Shown piece after piece: positions 33,578 to 43,451 of a stretch of DNA of 64,000 nt. Source of the stretch: Agriotes lineatus. Lineage: Eukaryota > Arthropoda > Insecta > Coleoptera > Elateridae. The stretch covers positions 1 through 64,000 of the forward strand of contig CALNHX010007705.1 of the NCBI GenBank assembly GCA_940337035.1, given 5' to 3'. Under the pieces are notes generated by a model. It worked only from the letters and a program-made list of their open reading frames with translations. It was not told the DNA's origin and did no database searches. Each line of letters starts with the position of its first letter. Positions within the stretch are counted from its first letter, which is position 1. The position numbers were made by a program, and so were the translations under genes.

Positions 33578-36500
33578 TGCAGCCGTCGCCAGTCGAATCC
33601 GTTGGCGACGGCACCGTCAATAATCGCCTTTTCGTATGCGACCGATCTACGGGGATGCGATTCTTAATAGACAGTGGCGCCGACGTCAGTGTAGTGCCAA
33701 TAACGCAATCAATGAAACGCGCTGTCGCATCGGACACAGTGCTTTACGCTGCAAATGCCTCTGTTATAAAGACGTTCGGTGAACAATTATTGTGTTTGGA
33801 CTTAAACCTCCGACGAAGTTTTAAGTGGTCGTTTATCGTGGCCGCGGTATCAAAACCGATCATTGGCGCCGACTTTCTACGGTATCACGGGTTACTCGTC
33901 GACCTGCGTCAAAGGCGTCTCATCGATGCTAAAACAGGTCTTTCGACCAACGGTACAGTAGCGAATGGACCATCTACAGCGGTGACGACCATTAGTAGCC
34001 GCGATCCGTGGCACCAACTGCTAGTCAAGTTCCCCGAGATCACCAGGGCGTCGCCTGCCAATGGAAATAGAAAAACTGCCGTGTTACATCACATTATTAC
34101 ACACGGACCTCCGATCGCTGAAAAGCCACGCCGATTATCGCCGGAAAAGCTTCGCGCCGCCAAGGCAGAATGTCAATACATGCTGGACCTGGGGATATGC
34201 CGCCCTTCTAGCAGCCCTTGGGCCAGTCCTTTACACTTGGTGCCCAAGAAGACACCTGGGGAATGGAGACCCTGCGGCGATTACCGGCGCCTAAATTCTA
34301 TTACCGTCCCGGACCGCTATCCGGTACCCATTCTGCAGGACTTTACGCACAAGTTATACGGAAAAAAGGTTTTTTCTACAATCGATTTAGTGCGCGCCTA
34401 CCACCAAATTCCCATTGCCGAGGAAGATGTGCCGAAATCCGCAGTTATTACACCCTTCGGCCTCTTTGAATTCACGGTGATGGGTTTTGGATACCGAAAT
34501 GCTGCGCAGACGTTTCAACGCTTTATGGATTGTGTGCTTCGAGACCTGGATTTTTGCTTTTGTTACGTAGACGACATCCTCGTCGCCTCCACCAACGAGG
34601 TGGAACATCGCCAGCATTTGGAAGCCCTTTTTCAACGGCTACAAGAGTACCGCATCGCAGTCAATCCAGCTAAATGCGTATTTGGAGTTTCTGAAGCACA
34701 GTACCTGGGGCACCTTGTCAGCGAAGAAGGCTGTAAACCGCTACCTGCGAAAGTCCAAGCCATCACGGAGCTTTCCAGGCCGAAGACTATTAAAGAACTC
34801 CGCAGATTTCTGGGATTGATAAATTTTTATCGCAAATTTATTAAATCTGCTTCGGAGATACAAGCTCCGTTGAACGCCTTCCTTACCAATTCAAAAAGGA
34901 ACGACAAGACGGAGGTGCCATGGACAGCGGAAAGCGAAGCCGCCTTCTAGCGCTGTAAGGACAGCCTCGCAAACGCGACACTCTTAGCGCACCCCGCAGA
35001 CGATGCCCACCTACAGCTAGCGACCGATGCATCGGATGTCGCAATTGGAGGTGTCCTGGAGCAACATGTCAACAACGAGTGGAAACCCTTAGGTTTCTTT
35101 TCGAGGAAGCTAAATCCTGCGCAACGTCGGTACAGCACATATGATCGCGAGCTCCTAGCCATATACGAATCAATCAAGTACATGGTAGAAGGACGACGAC
35201 TATTAGTGAGGTCAGACCACAAACCGCTGTCATTCGCTTTTAAACAGAAGTCTGACAAAGCCTCACCTCGCCAGATGCGACACCTCGACTACATCGGTCA
35301 ATTTACAACTCAAATTGTTTATCTTCCGGGTGAGAGCAACATAGTGGCCGACGCGCTTTCTAGGTTAGAGGAAATTAGTACGCCAACCCAAATTAGTCTC
35401 ACAGTAATGGCACGAGAACAGGAAAAGGACGAAGAATTAATTAACCTACAGGAAAATTCTAATAGTTCCCTAGTATTGCAAAATTTTACCTTCCCTGAAG
35501 AAGATGCGACCGTAATATGTGACACATCAACACGAGCAGTTCGGCCTTACATACCGAACTCCCTACGAAAACAGATATTCGATAGCTTCCACCAGCTGTC
35601 GCATCCGGGTTGCAGAGCCACCAAAAAAGCAATCCAAATGAAATACGTGTGGCCGAGCATGCTGAAGGATATCACCAGGTGGGTCCGAGAGTGCATACCG
35701 TGCCAGCGCTCAAAAGTTCACCGACACACCGTGGCCCCACTTCAAGTATTCAGCCCTGCCAGTCAACGTTTCGATCATGTCCATATAGATATCGTTGGAC
35801 CGCTTCCATCCTCCAAAGGTTATCGGTACTGTTTAACGATGATTGACCGCTACTCCAGGTGGCCAGAAGCCACCCCAATCGTGGACATCACCGCCGACGC
35901 CGTAGCAACGGCATTCCATTCTACTTGGATTGCAAGATTTGGTTGCCCATGTAAAATCACAACTGATCAAGGACGCCAGTTTGAATCTTCACTCTTTTTT
36001 GAACTGCAAAAACTACTTGGTGCAAGCCGCTGCCGAACCGCTGCTTACAGACCCCAAACAAATGGCATAATCGAGAGGTGGCACAGGTCATTTAAAGAAG
36101 CAGTAATGTGCCATGAAACCGACCGCTGGGTTGAAGTCCTGCCCATCGTCCTTCTTGGACTGCGCACCGCCTTCAAGGAGGATCTACAAGCATCGCCCGC
36201 AGAGCTGCTGTATGGCACAACCCTACGGCTGCCGGGGGAATTTTTTGTTAATCACCCCGGAAGTACCACCCCTACTGTGTTCGTGGACACTTTAAGAGAA
36301 CACATGAAGGCACTCAGGCCAATGCCACCCCAACATCACCATAAACCAGGCATTTTCGTTCACAGAGATTTAGTCACCTGCAGCCATGTTTTTGTGAGGG
36401 ATGACACTGTAAGGAGGCCCCTCCAGCAACCGTTCTCGGGGCCACATCCCATCCTTCAACGACTCAATGAAAAAATCTACCGAGTCAGAGTAAACAACAA

Positions 36501-36702
36501 AGAATTAAATATCTCTGTAGACCGCCTCAAACCAGCCCACCTCGTGCAAACTGGGGACGAACCCACGAAAACGCCAAGTGGGCAGCAGGACCAGCAGCTA
36601 CCTGTTGCAACGTCATCGGCACCACAGGAACAGCAGTTACCTGCCACCGTAACGAGAACTGGCAGATCTGTACGTCGCCCAGTTCGTTTTCTCGATTCGT
36701 GA
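33538..36702 (+). pseudogene. Gypsy-type pol polyprotein, open except one in-frame TAG at 34948-34950
   Basis: Domains appear in order. An aspartic protease has an LIDSGADVSVVP motif near residue 44. Reverse transcriptase starts near LHLVPKKTPGEWRPCGDYRR and has the YVDDILVA catalytic box near residue 343. RNase H has TDASDVAIGGVL (35020-35057), a DREL box near 35145 and DALSR near 35350. Integrase has HQLSHPG and CIPCQ zinc ligands (about 35589-35705), then the DDE residues in HIDIVGP, TTDQGRQF and NGIIERWH, and a GPF/Y-type tail to 36702. The TAG lies between RT and RNase H, and the reading frame is the same on both sides, so a single base change would explain it. All catalytic boxes look intact. 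Confidence 0.9.
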
Positions 36703-36735
36703 CATTACACACCAACGTCACTGGGGAGAGAGTGA

Positions 36736-36971
36736 TGTGGCGACGTGCTATGTTTAAATTTCGCGCCACCTTCACCACAGGAAGTGGTAACATCCAGTGT
36801 GAGGGCGCAACCAGATAAGTGAGAAGCGGAACTGACCAGTGCTCGGACAGCATCAACCGAGGCAACGCGAACTGTACAATCTCTTAGTTGTTTCATTGTT
36901 GTATTATAGTTAAAAGCATTAAACTTGTTGTACATGTGAGGACTTTTATTGCAGTAATAATAAATACCACA
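36736..36971 (+). repeat. 3' LTR of the Gypsy-type element
   Basis: Same length and sequence as the 5' LTR. The minus-strand frame that appears in both LTRs is an LTR by-product, not a gene. Confidence 0.95.
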
Positions 36972-37260
36972 CCGTGTTGACGATATGCTGACACAATTTT
37001 TTCAAGAATACTTGAAACATTTTGTAATGTTTGTAATAAGAGTTCTTTTCTATTTGCTAATTTACAATTGTGTTCAATGTAAAAATTTCAGTTTTATAAA
37101 AAAATCTGTGTACTGCACACGGAGGTATTTATACCAACACTATATGGTTTAACAATCCAGGTCGCCCTCCAGTGTGTTTTGGGCTAACAACTTTACTTGT
37201 ATTCTTGTATCGCCAATCATGGCCTATCTTCAACCAAAAAGATCGTTAACGGAATATATA

Positions 37261-38018
37261 CAGCCTGTTTTAAACGAAGTGTTCACTATTGCTAACTTCT
37301 TTATTATTGGACGTACGATATCGGTTAAATTAGCAAACTAGTAGCATTTTTTCTGTTGATTAGAATGGCGAAAACAAAAAAACAATTGAACATTGCCTTC
37401 TCGAGAAATTTGGAAAAATTTACTTTTGTAAAATGGAACACCCTGTATATTTTTATATAAAACGATTGAAAATCGAGATCTAAACATAAAAGTTCATATA
37501 AGGTGCGGGCCTAAAACTAACAATAACAGAGTTATTACAACTTCTTACTTTTAGACGAGGTGGCTGTGTATTTCTGACATATGTACATAAAATTGTTTTT
37601 TTAGTAATAGGTTTTTTCTTTTAGTAAGTTGTTTTTTAATTGTCTAATGAATGATGTTATTTAGATTTATTTACAATGTTTATTTAAACATAAATTTTAT
37701 TTTATGGATACACAGCCACCTCGTCTAAAAGTAAATAATTGGAATAACTCGGTCATTTTCAGTTTTAGGCCCGCACCTTATATGAACTTTTATGTTTAGA
37801 TCTCGATTTTCAATCGTTTTATATAAAAATATACAGGGTGTTCCATTTAACAAAAGTAAACTTTTCCAAATTTCTCGAGAAGGCGATGTTCAATTGTTTT
37901 TCTGTTTTCGCCATTCTCATCAACAGAAAAAATTCCACTAGTTTGCTAATTTAACCGATATCGTACGTCCAATAATAAAGAAGTTAGCAATAGTGCACAC
38001 TTCGTTTAAAACACCATG
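37261..38018. mobile_element. Large fold-back element (758 bp) with arms of about 310 bp
   Basis: The left arm runs from about 37261 to 37575 and the right from about 37705 to 38018. They are inverted copies: GAAGTGTTCACTATTGCTAA pairs with TTAGCAATAGTGCACACTTC, and the inner TAGACGAGGTGGCTGTGTAT pairs with ATACACAGCCACCTCGTCTA. The ends CAGCCTG and CACCATG abut TATA on both sides. It encodes no protein. The outer TACAGGGTGTTCC-like motif, also seen inside each arm, is common at ends of insect DNA transposons. Confidence 0.88.
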
Positions 38019-38424
38019 TATATATATACTCACAATGTTTCCTCCTTCTAGTAGTCTGCCATATGTTTTTATTAGGTTGTATGCATGAATTGTGATTAAA
38101 GTCACTTTTTTACAGCTGTTTTAGTGACGTTGCAATTTTAATTTTAAAATTAACATTTTACGAAAAGAGACAAAAAGTAGCCGACAACAGTGCAAGCCTT
38201 AAATATTCATAACCACAAATTGTCATGTCTAGTTATTTCCCATGTGTACTAACAAAAATGTCACCCTAACGTAGATTGTAAATGCATTTTACCGGTTTCA
38301 GGATATTAAGCCTTTGTTTACATATACAAAAGTGGGCTGGTAACTAGGTCATAACTTATCTGTAGGGTAATGGAATATTACCCTACATGGCAACCATAAC
38401 CATATAGCAACCGATAAACTATTG

Positions 38425-38544
38425 AACATATCACGGATGTTATGAATCATAACAGCCTCAGATGTTTTAAAATCCTCGCTCTACGAGCTCGGATTTCAAA
38501 ACATCTGCGGCAGTTATGATACTCATAACATTCCTAGATATGTT
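38425..38544. repeat. Palindromic MITE-like sequence
   Basis: AACATATC...GATGTTATGA...CAGATGTTTTAAAATCC on the left pairs with GGATTTCAAAACATCTG...TCATAACATTCC...GATATGTT on the right, with a 15-base loop. No target duplication is clear. Confidence 0.7.
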
Positions 38545-38689
38545 AATAGCTATTACGTAAGTGGAATTTGCAAACTTAATGAGCCATACTCTCGCTATTT
38601 TTGTATAACAGTGTACATAAATCTGTGTACCGTTTGACTGATAATGGAATTAGATCTTAATTTATGGGTTAACGATTTATAAGTATTAA

Positions 38690-39206
38690 AACTCGTTACA
38701 CAATGGGTTTACGTAAAACATAACGCATAAGACATAAATCGTAAAAACTAAACATAAAATTTCAGCTACTACAATCTTATAAGACTTTACACAATGCTCA
38801 CGTAAAACATAATCCATTAAACATAAAGTTGGAAATTTCCATAAGGTTGGATTTTTATGTAGCATTGCTTATACCCAACCAATCAAAATAATTCGAGCAT
38901 TTCATATTATAACCTCCAATTTCCGTTGTGTTCGTGGTTTGGTCGATTCACTCAGGTTCAGTGTTGTGCTCTTTGTGGGTTTAAAAATTTATTAAAAATA
39001 TAGAGTCCGAGTTTGACGAAGAAGATTACATTATTTTTATAGGTTAGGTCGTCTAAGCAAATAAACGTAATTGTTTTTAAATTCTAGCTTCTGATTGGTT
39101 AACCATAACATAACTGGTGACTATTGTGTCATATGATCAAATTTATTATGCGTTAAGTTTTATGTCTTGTGCGTTATGTTTTACGTAAACCCATTGTGTA
39201 ACGAGC
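38690..39206. mobile_element. TTAA-flanked MITE (517 bp) with long terminal inverted repeats
   Basis: CTCGTTACACAATGGGTTTA and TACGTAAAACATAACGCA at the left are matched in reverse at 39139-39205. TTAA sits on both sides (38686-38689 and 39207-39210). No coding content. The superfamily is uncertain: TTAA fits piggyBac, but the ends do not start with CCC. Confidence 0.75.
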
Positions 39207-39210
39207 TTAA

Positions 39211-40084
39211 TCACGTCAGTAATTTTTTTATGGGACGTCGGAATAAATTTAAATATGACTGCTTAACCTTAATATTAGCTGTAATTTTAAAGACAAGCAG
39301 TTGAAAGTATGTGTTATTGGATTGTTTTGCTCAAAATAATCTCTAGAACAAATCTGTAAGTTATGGACGTTCTATTGTGAGACACCCTATGTATTGGAGT
39401 AGTTCTTTTGAATTAAATTAGTTTGAATCAATTTACTGCAACAGTAAAATAATGGTGGTTTGTGTTGCTATGGAACATTACGTTTGCAACTAGGTCATTT
39501 TCTATGTAAGTTGCTTCTTTCAATTTCATGTTATTCTATAAACAGTAATCAGGTATTGAATATTTTGTTAACATTTTATAAATTTTCATAATACCGGCAT
39601 GTTATTGTACTGTATCAGTACTGTCCGCTTAATTGAAATGTCAACCATACCAGCCACGGCCCTTGAAATTTAACAGTTACGTCCGTTATTTAACCATTGT
39701 TGCTACACGATTCAATTGCGTGCATTGTTTTAATTGGTTTGAAAACAAAATTGTAATGATCTGTTTCTACATTATGTATTGTTCTGTGGTTGTTACACTA
39801 CCAACGTATGTGCGGGACTCACGTTTCTAGTCAATTTTATCTATATTATTTATATTAAAATCACATACCTTTAAATTGGCCACTTTTAGTAGATATTCCG
39901 AAAACTGTTAAGAATATACGGCCGATATTACATACATATAACTGACTCGGATAATTTACTATCCTCAACCTAATCGGCTTCGCCCACAAAATATATCCAC
40001 GTCTTTTATATGCTTAACATCGGCCTAATACTGTTAAATACTTTAACGTAATCTAACTAAATGTCTCATTCTAATTTTTTTCAG
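39211..40084 (+). other. Sequence upstream of the second zinc-finger gene, ending in a likely intron 3' end
   Basis: No independent gene seen. A CTAAC-like branch site near 40055 and TAATTTTTTTCAG at 40072-40084 make a good splice acceptor 43 bases before the ATG at 40128. The gene therefore probably has an upstream non-coding exon. Confidence 0.5.
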
Positions 40085-40127
40085 ATATTGCAGTTAATAA
40101 TAACGAAATCTTAATTCTTGTTATAAA

Positions 40128-40814
40128 ATGGAGGTGAAACATGAATTGTTGTATATGCGTAATGCAAGGACGAGCATATTACACGAACAACTGGGGAAAC
40201 TGGATGAAAATAATGTAGATGCAGACTTATATGTAAAGCAAGAGAATATTGAAGGCACTATCAGCAACGCGGCTTACCATGAATTGAATATTAAACATGA
40301 AGAAGTTGATATAAAAGATGAATTTGTTTTGTGTGCAGCAAGTGAAAGTCTCTCAGAAGAACCGTTAGCTCCTGAAGTTTGTGAATATGAAGTAGAAGAT
40401 AAGATTAATTTCGTAGAAAATATGAAGACTGATACAAAGAGGTTTTACTCATGTTCAATGTGCCAGTATAAAACAATACGTAAATATCATTTAATTATTC
40501 ATATTAGAACTCATACAGGAGAAAAACCTTATGCATGTTCTGTTTGTGAGTATAAATCAGCACGTAGAAGTACTTTAGTTAGGCATTTAAAGAAGCATAC
40601 AGGTGAAAAATTGTATTCATGTTCTATTTGCCACTATAAAGCATCACAGAAGGGCAGTATAGTTAAACATTTGAGGGTACATTCAGGAGAAAAACCTTAT
40701 TCATGTTCTTTTTGCCCATATAAAGCATCAGACAGCAGTAGCTTAGTTAAACATATGAGGAGACATACAGGAGCAAAACCTTATGTATGTAGAGTTAAAG
40801 ATTTAAAGCATTAA
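40128..40814 (+). CDS. C2H2 zinc-finger protein, paralogue of 30093-31013, with decayed outer fingers (228 aa)
   Basis: Four intact C2H2 fingers lie at residues about 107-218 (for example YACSVCEYKSARRSTLVRHL). The N-terminal 80 residues carry VKHE, YVKQEN and IKDE stretches parallel to those of the minus-strand paralogue. Before the intact fingers, residues 80-106 align with finger 1 of the paralogue but have lost the first Cys and both His (VCEYEVEDKINFVENMKTDT), a dead finger. At the C-terminus a fifth finger starts (KPYVCR) and is cut short after its first Cys; a KALKKHT-like remnant in another frame implies a deletion with frameshift. A splice acceptor lies just upstream of the start. 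It is a likely nuclear DNA-binding protein of unknown target. Confidence 0.83.
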   Translation: MEVKHELLYMRNARTSILHEQLGKLDENNVDADLYVKQENIEGTISNAAYHELNIKHEEVDIKDEFVLCAASESLSEEPLAPEVCEYEVEDKINFVENMKTDTKRFYSCSMCQYKTIRKYHLIIHIRTHTGEKPYACSVCEYKSARRSTLVRHLKKHTGEKLYSCSICHYKASQKGSIVKHLRVHSGEKPYSCSFCPYKASDSSSLVKHMRRHTGAKPYVCRVKDLKH

Positions 40815-41183
40815 AGAAACATACATTAGATACATATTGATGAGATCTCGATTGTATAATATTTCATGTGCTTATTTATTTCAATGTCAAGTTTTTAAAT
40901 TTATTACAAATTAATATTAAATATTATTTCAATTGTATGAGTGCTCTTACTCAGGGTTGGTTCGCCAAAATCTAGTAAGTTTGTTTGTTGCTATTTTATT
41001 TATCTGAATTGAAATATTTTATGAAAGTCGCTTGCTGTCAGCTATTAATTCAATACCGTGTTCAATGACATTTTTAAATCAATATGACATAATAAAATTC
41101 TTTACGTTTTTATGACCCAATAATGTTATGATAAGTATTCAATGATATTGTAATAAACCTTTCTAATTGTCTTTTTATTATAG
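40815..41183 (+). other. 3' flank of the zinc-finger gene
   Basis: AT-rich, without a recognisable gene. A TTTTTATTATAG acceptor-like sequence closes it at 41172-41183. An out-of-frame remnant of the fifth finger's C-terminal half may occupy 40802-40825. Confidence 0.35.
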
Positions 41184-41410
41184 ATTTCCTGCATATCTCT
41201 TTGTATTGACCCATCTGGAAACAGCTCCAACTCACCTTGGTGTGCCTCTCTCCTGCTATCCAAACTCCTATACCTCAGCTATAAAACACTGGTCACCAAC
41301 AAATCGCCTTCCAACTTGTTACACCCCAAGACACCGGTAGACATTCACTCCTTCTCGAACCCCAACACTGCTGTCATTCCTGCAACCTTCCTGCGTCCAA
41401 TTCCTCCTTG
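41184..41410 (+). other. Possible orphan exon bounded by AG and GTAAGT
   Basis: A segment of unusually GC-rich, CT-biased sequence begins after TTTTTATTATAG and ends at GTAAGT (41411-41416), a perfect donor. One frame is open from 41184 up to a stop that overlaps the donor. The predicted peptide (an ISCISLCIDPSGNSS start) is not recognisable. It could be part of a transcript from the zinc-finger gene or chance. Confidence 0.25.
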
Positions 41411-42060
41411 GTAAGTATATTTCCAATTAAGATGGTAAATTAACTGTGTCCTTCCTTAGCTCCTTGTATCTCCATACACGTCGTCAGCATCCAGCAAAAT
41501 CTGCAACCTCCAGCAGTTCCTCCCTTCGATGCAAGCAAGCCGGTCCCTGTCAACTGATCCTTGGTATTTTGTCTTAGCCTCCAACAGCTCCCACTTTTGA
41601 TGCAAGCACACTGGTCCTCGTCAAATTTTCCATTTTGTATTCATCTAAATAGACTTATTTAATGTAGTACATAGCCTCTATATACCATAGCAATATGTAG
41701 ACAGATAACAGAGAAAAATCTTAAAAGTTTTGGTGAGTGTTATTTATCCAAGAATTCCTTTTGACTTTTGCAGTTCATAGTGCCGGCATATCTGCTATCT
41801 CAGTAACTGTGGTTTGAAAAAATATCAAAACTTGAGAAATTCTGGAAACTTTCATAATTTATATTGGGCACCTTTCTGAGTAACATAATGAAACGTTGTG
41901 CGGTCCCTCGTCGGACATTAATTGTTCTATTATTAGCTATTGCTAAAATAGTAATGGAAAAATAAAATAATGAATAATACCTTGTTTAAAATAAACAAAT
42001 AAATAATAATACAAGATCTTTTATATAACGTTATTTTCCTTTGATTAATAAGTAAATCTT
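41411..42060. other. Region between the possible exon and the LINE
   Basis: It contains an imperfect direct repeat of about 75 bases (CTCC-AGCAG-TTCC/TCCC-x-GATGCAAGCA-x-x-TGGTCC) at about 41508-41565 and 41580-41625. No gene seen. Confidence 0.35.
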
Positions 42061-42088
42061 ACAATGTTCAAACTTCCTTTTTCACAAC

Positions 42089-43410
42089 ATGGACTGTGGC
42101 TATCAAGTAGACGCAATTTACTGTGATTTCAAAAAGGCCTTTGACAAAGTCGATCACCTCATTTTAATAAAAAAGATTATTTTTAATGGAATTCGAGGTA
42201 ACTTACTGAGATGGTTTGTTTCGTATTTAAAAAATAGACAACAAGCTGTGTCCGTTTGTGGACGCATTTCGAACTGGGAAGCGGTAACATCAGGTGTGCC
42301 CCAAGGCTCCATTCTCGGCCCACTCCTGTTTACATTATTTATCAATGACGTAGTCAAATGCTTCGAACACTGTTCTTTCCTTTTATATGCTGATGACATA
42401 AAATTCTTTGCTACTGTTCGGTGTCTCAACGACTGTCTACAAATCCAGCGTGATTTGGAGAGGTTTTATACATTCTGTACCCAAAATAAAATCTTCCTTA
42501 GTTACAGTAAATGCAAACAAATTACTTTCACTAAAAACATTAAAACTATTGACCATAATTACCAAGTTGGTCACTATTACCTCGAGCGTGTAGACAGCAT
42601 AAGAGACTTAGGTATTCTCTTCGACTCGAAGCTTCACTTTGACCGGCATATCGAAAATATTGTCAACAAAGCATACTCCATGCTAGGATTCGTATTTCGA
42701 ACCAGTCGACCATTTCGAAAACCTCACTCGTTTTTATTTCTTTATTTCACGCTGGTACGTTCCCAATTAGAGTATTGCACCACTGTATGGAATCCTCTAT
42801 ATGAGGTACATAGTGCAAGTATTGAAAGTATCCAGAAAAAGTTTTTACGTCGGCTAAGCCACAGGATGAGTGATACCAAACGTTCTTATGCTCAAATGTT
42901 AGTTGACTACAAATTACCTACTCTTTCTGATCGACGTCTGCAGCTTGATCTAATGACTCTCTATAAGATATGTAATAACCTCATTGATTCACCATGTTTA
43001 CTGCAACTGATAGAACTGAGAGTGCCCTCACGAAATACTCGACTCATGAGCTTGTTCCATCTTAGTCGGCCACGAACGAATGCTGGCATTAGAGATCCCA
43101 TTAGAAGAATGTGCCATTTGTATAACGAGAAGATGAATGTCCTGGACATATTTTTTCACTCTCAGCATACATTCAAACATAAAGTTAGGCTAACTATTAC
43201 ATGCACACCTATTTCATGAAACATTTTTGATTTACATTGCCTTTAAATCTAACAACTATGTTGTGAACTTAGATTAAGTTAATTTAGTATTTTTATATTA
43301 GTGAGGAATGGTTTAGGATGCAGGCAAGTTCTATTGCCATATAAAAATTTTCTGTTAAAAAATGTCTGTATCTGTGTTTCCTCCAATAAACAAATAAAAA
43401 AAAAAAATGT
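42089..43410 (+). mobile_element. 5'-truncated LINE with intact RT-containing ORF (376 codons) and poly(A) tail
   Basis: The ORF 42089-43219 starts within the reverse transcriptase. It has AIYCDFKKAFDKVDH (palm motif A), SGVPQGSILGPLLFTLFIND (motif B region) and LLYADDIKFF (catalytic YADD), followed by the C-terminal region with LEYCTTVWNPLY. This layout fits Jockey/I-type LINE clades. The endonuclease is absent, so the copy is a dead-on-arrival 5' truncation, although the remaining frame has no stops, implying recent insertion. A 3' UTR ends with an A-rich run at 43393-43407. Confidence 0.88.
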
Positions 43411-43428
43411 AAGACACCTAAAACGGGT

Positions 43429-43451
43429 NNNNNNNNNNNNNNNNNNNNNNN
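43429..43451. other. Assembly gap (23 N)
   Basis: A run of N in the sequence. Sequence continuity across it is not guaranteed. Confidence 1.

Larger units (their letters stand above)
31520..36971 (+). mobile_element. Young Gypsy-type LTR retrotransposon with 4-bp target duplication
   Basis: Paired identical LTRs are flanked by CCGT on both sides (31516-31519 and 36972-36975). The order is LTR, primer site, leader with inserted MITE, gag, pol (protease, RT, RNase H, integrase), purine tract GGGGAGAGAGTGA at 36723-36735, LTR. There is no env-like ORF between pol and the 3' LTR. Identical LTRs imply a recent insertion. One in-frame TAG in pol and the MITE in the leader suggest this copy is not fully functional on its own. 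Confidence 0.95.
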
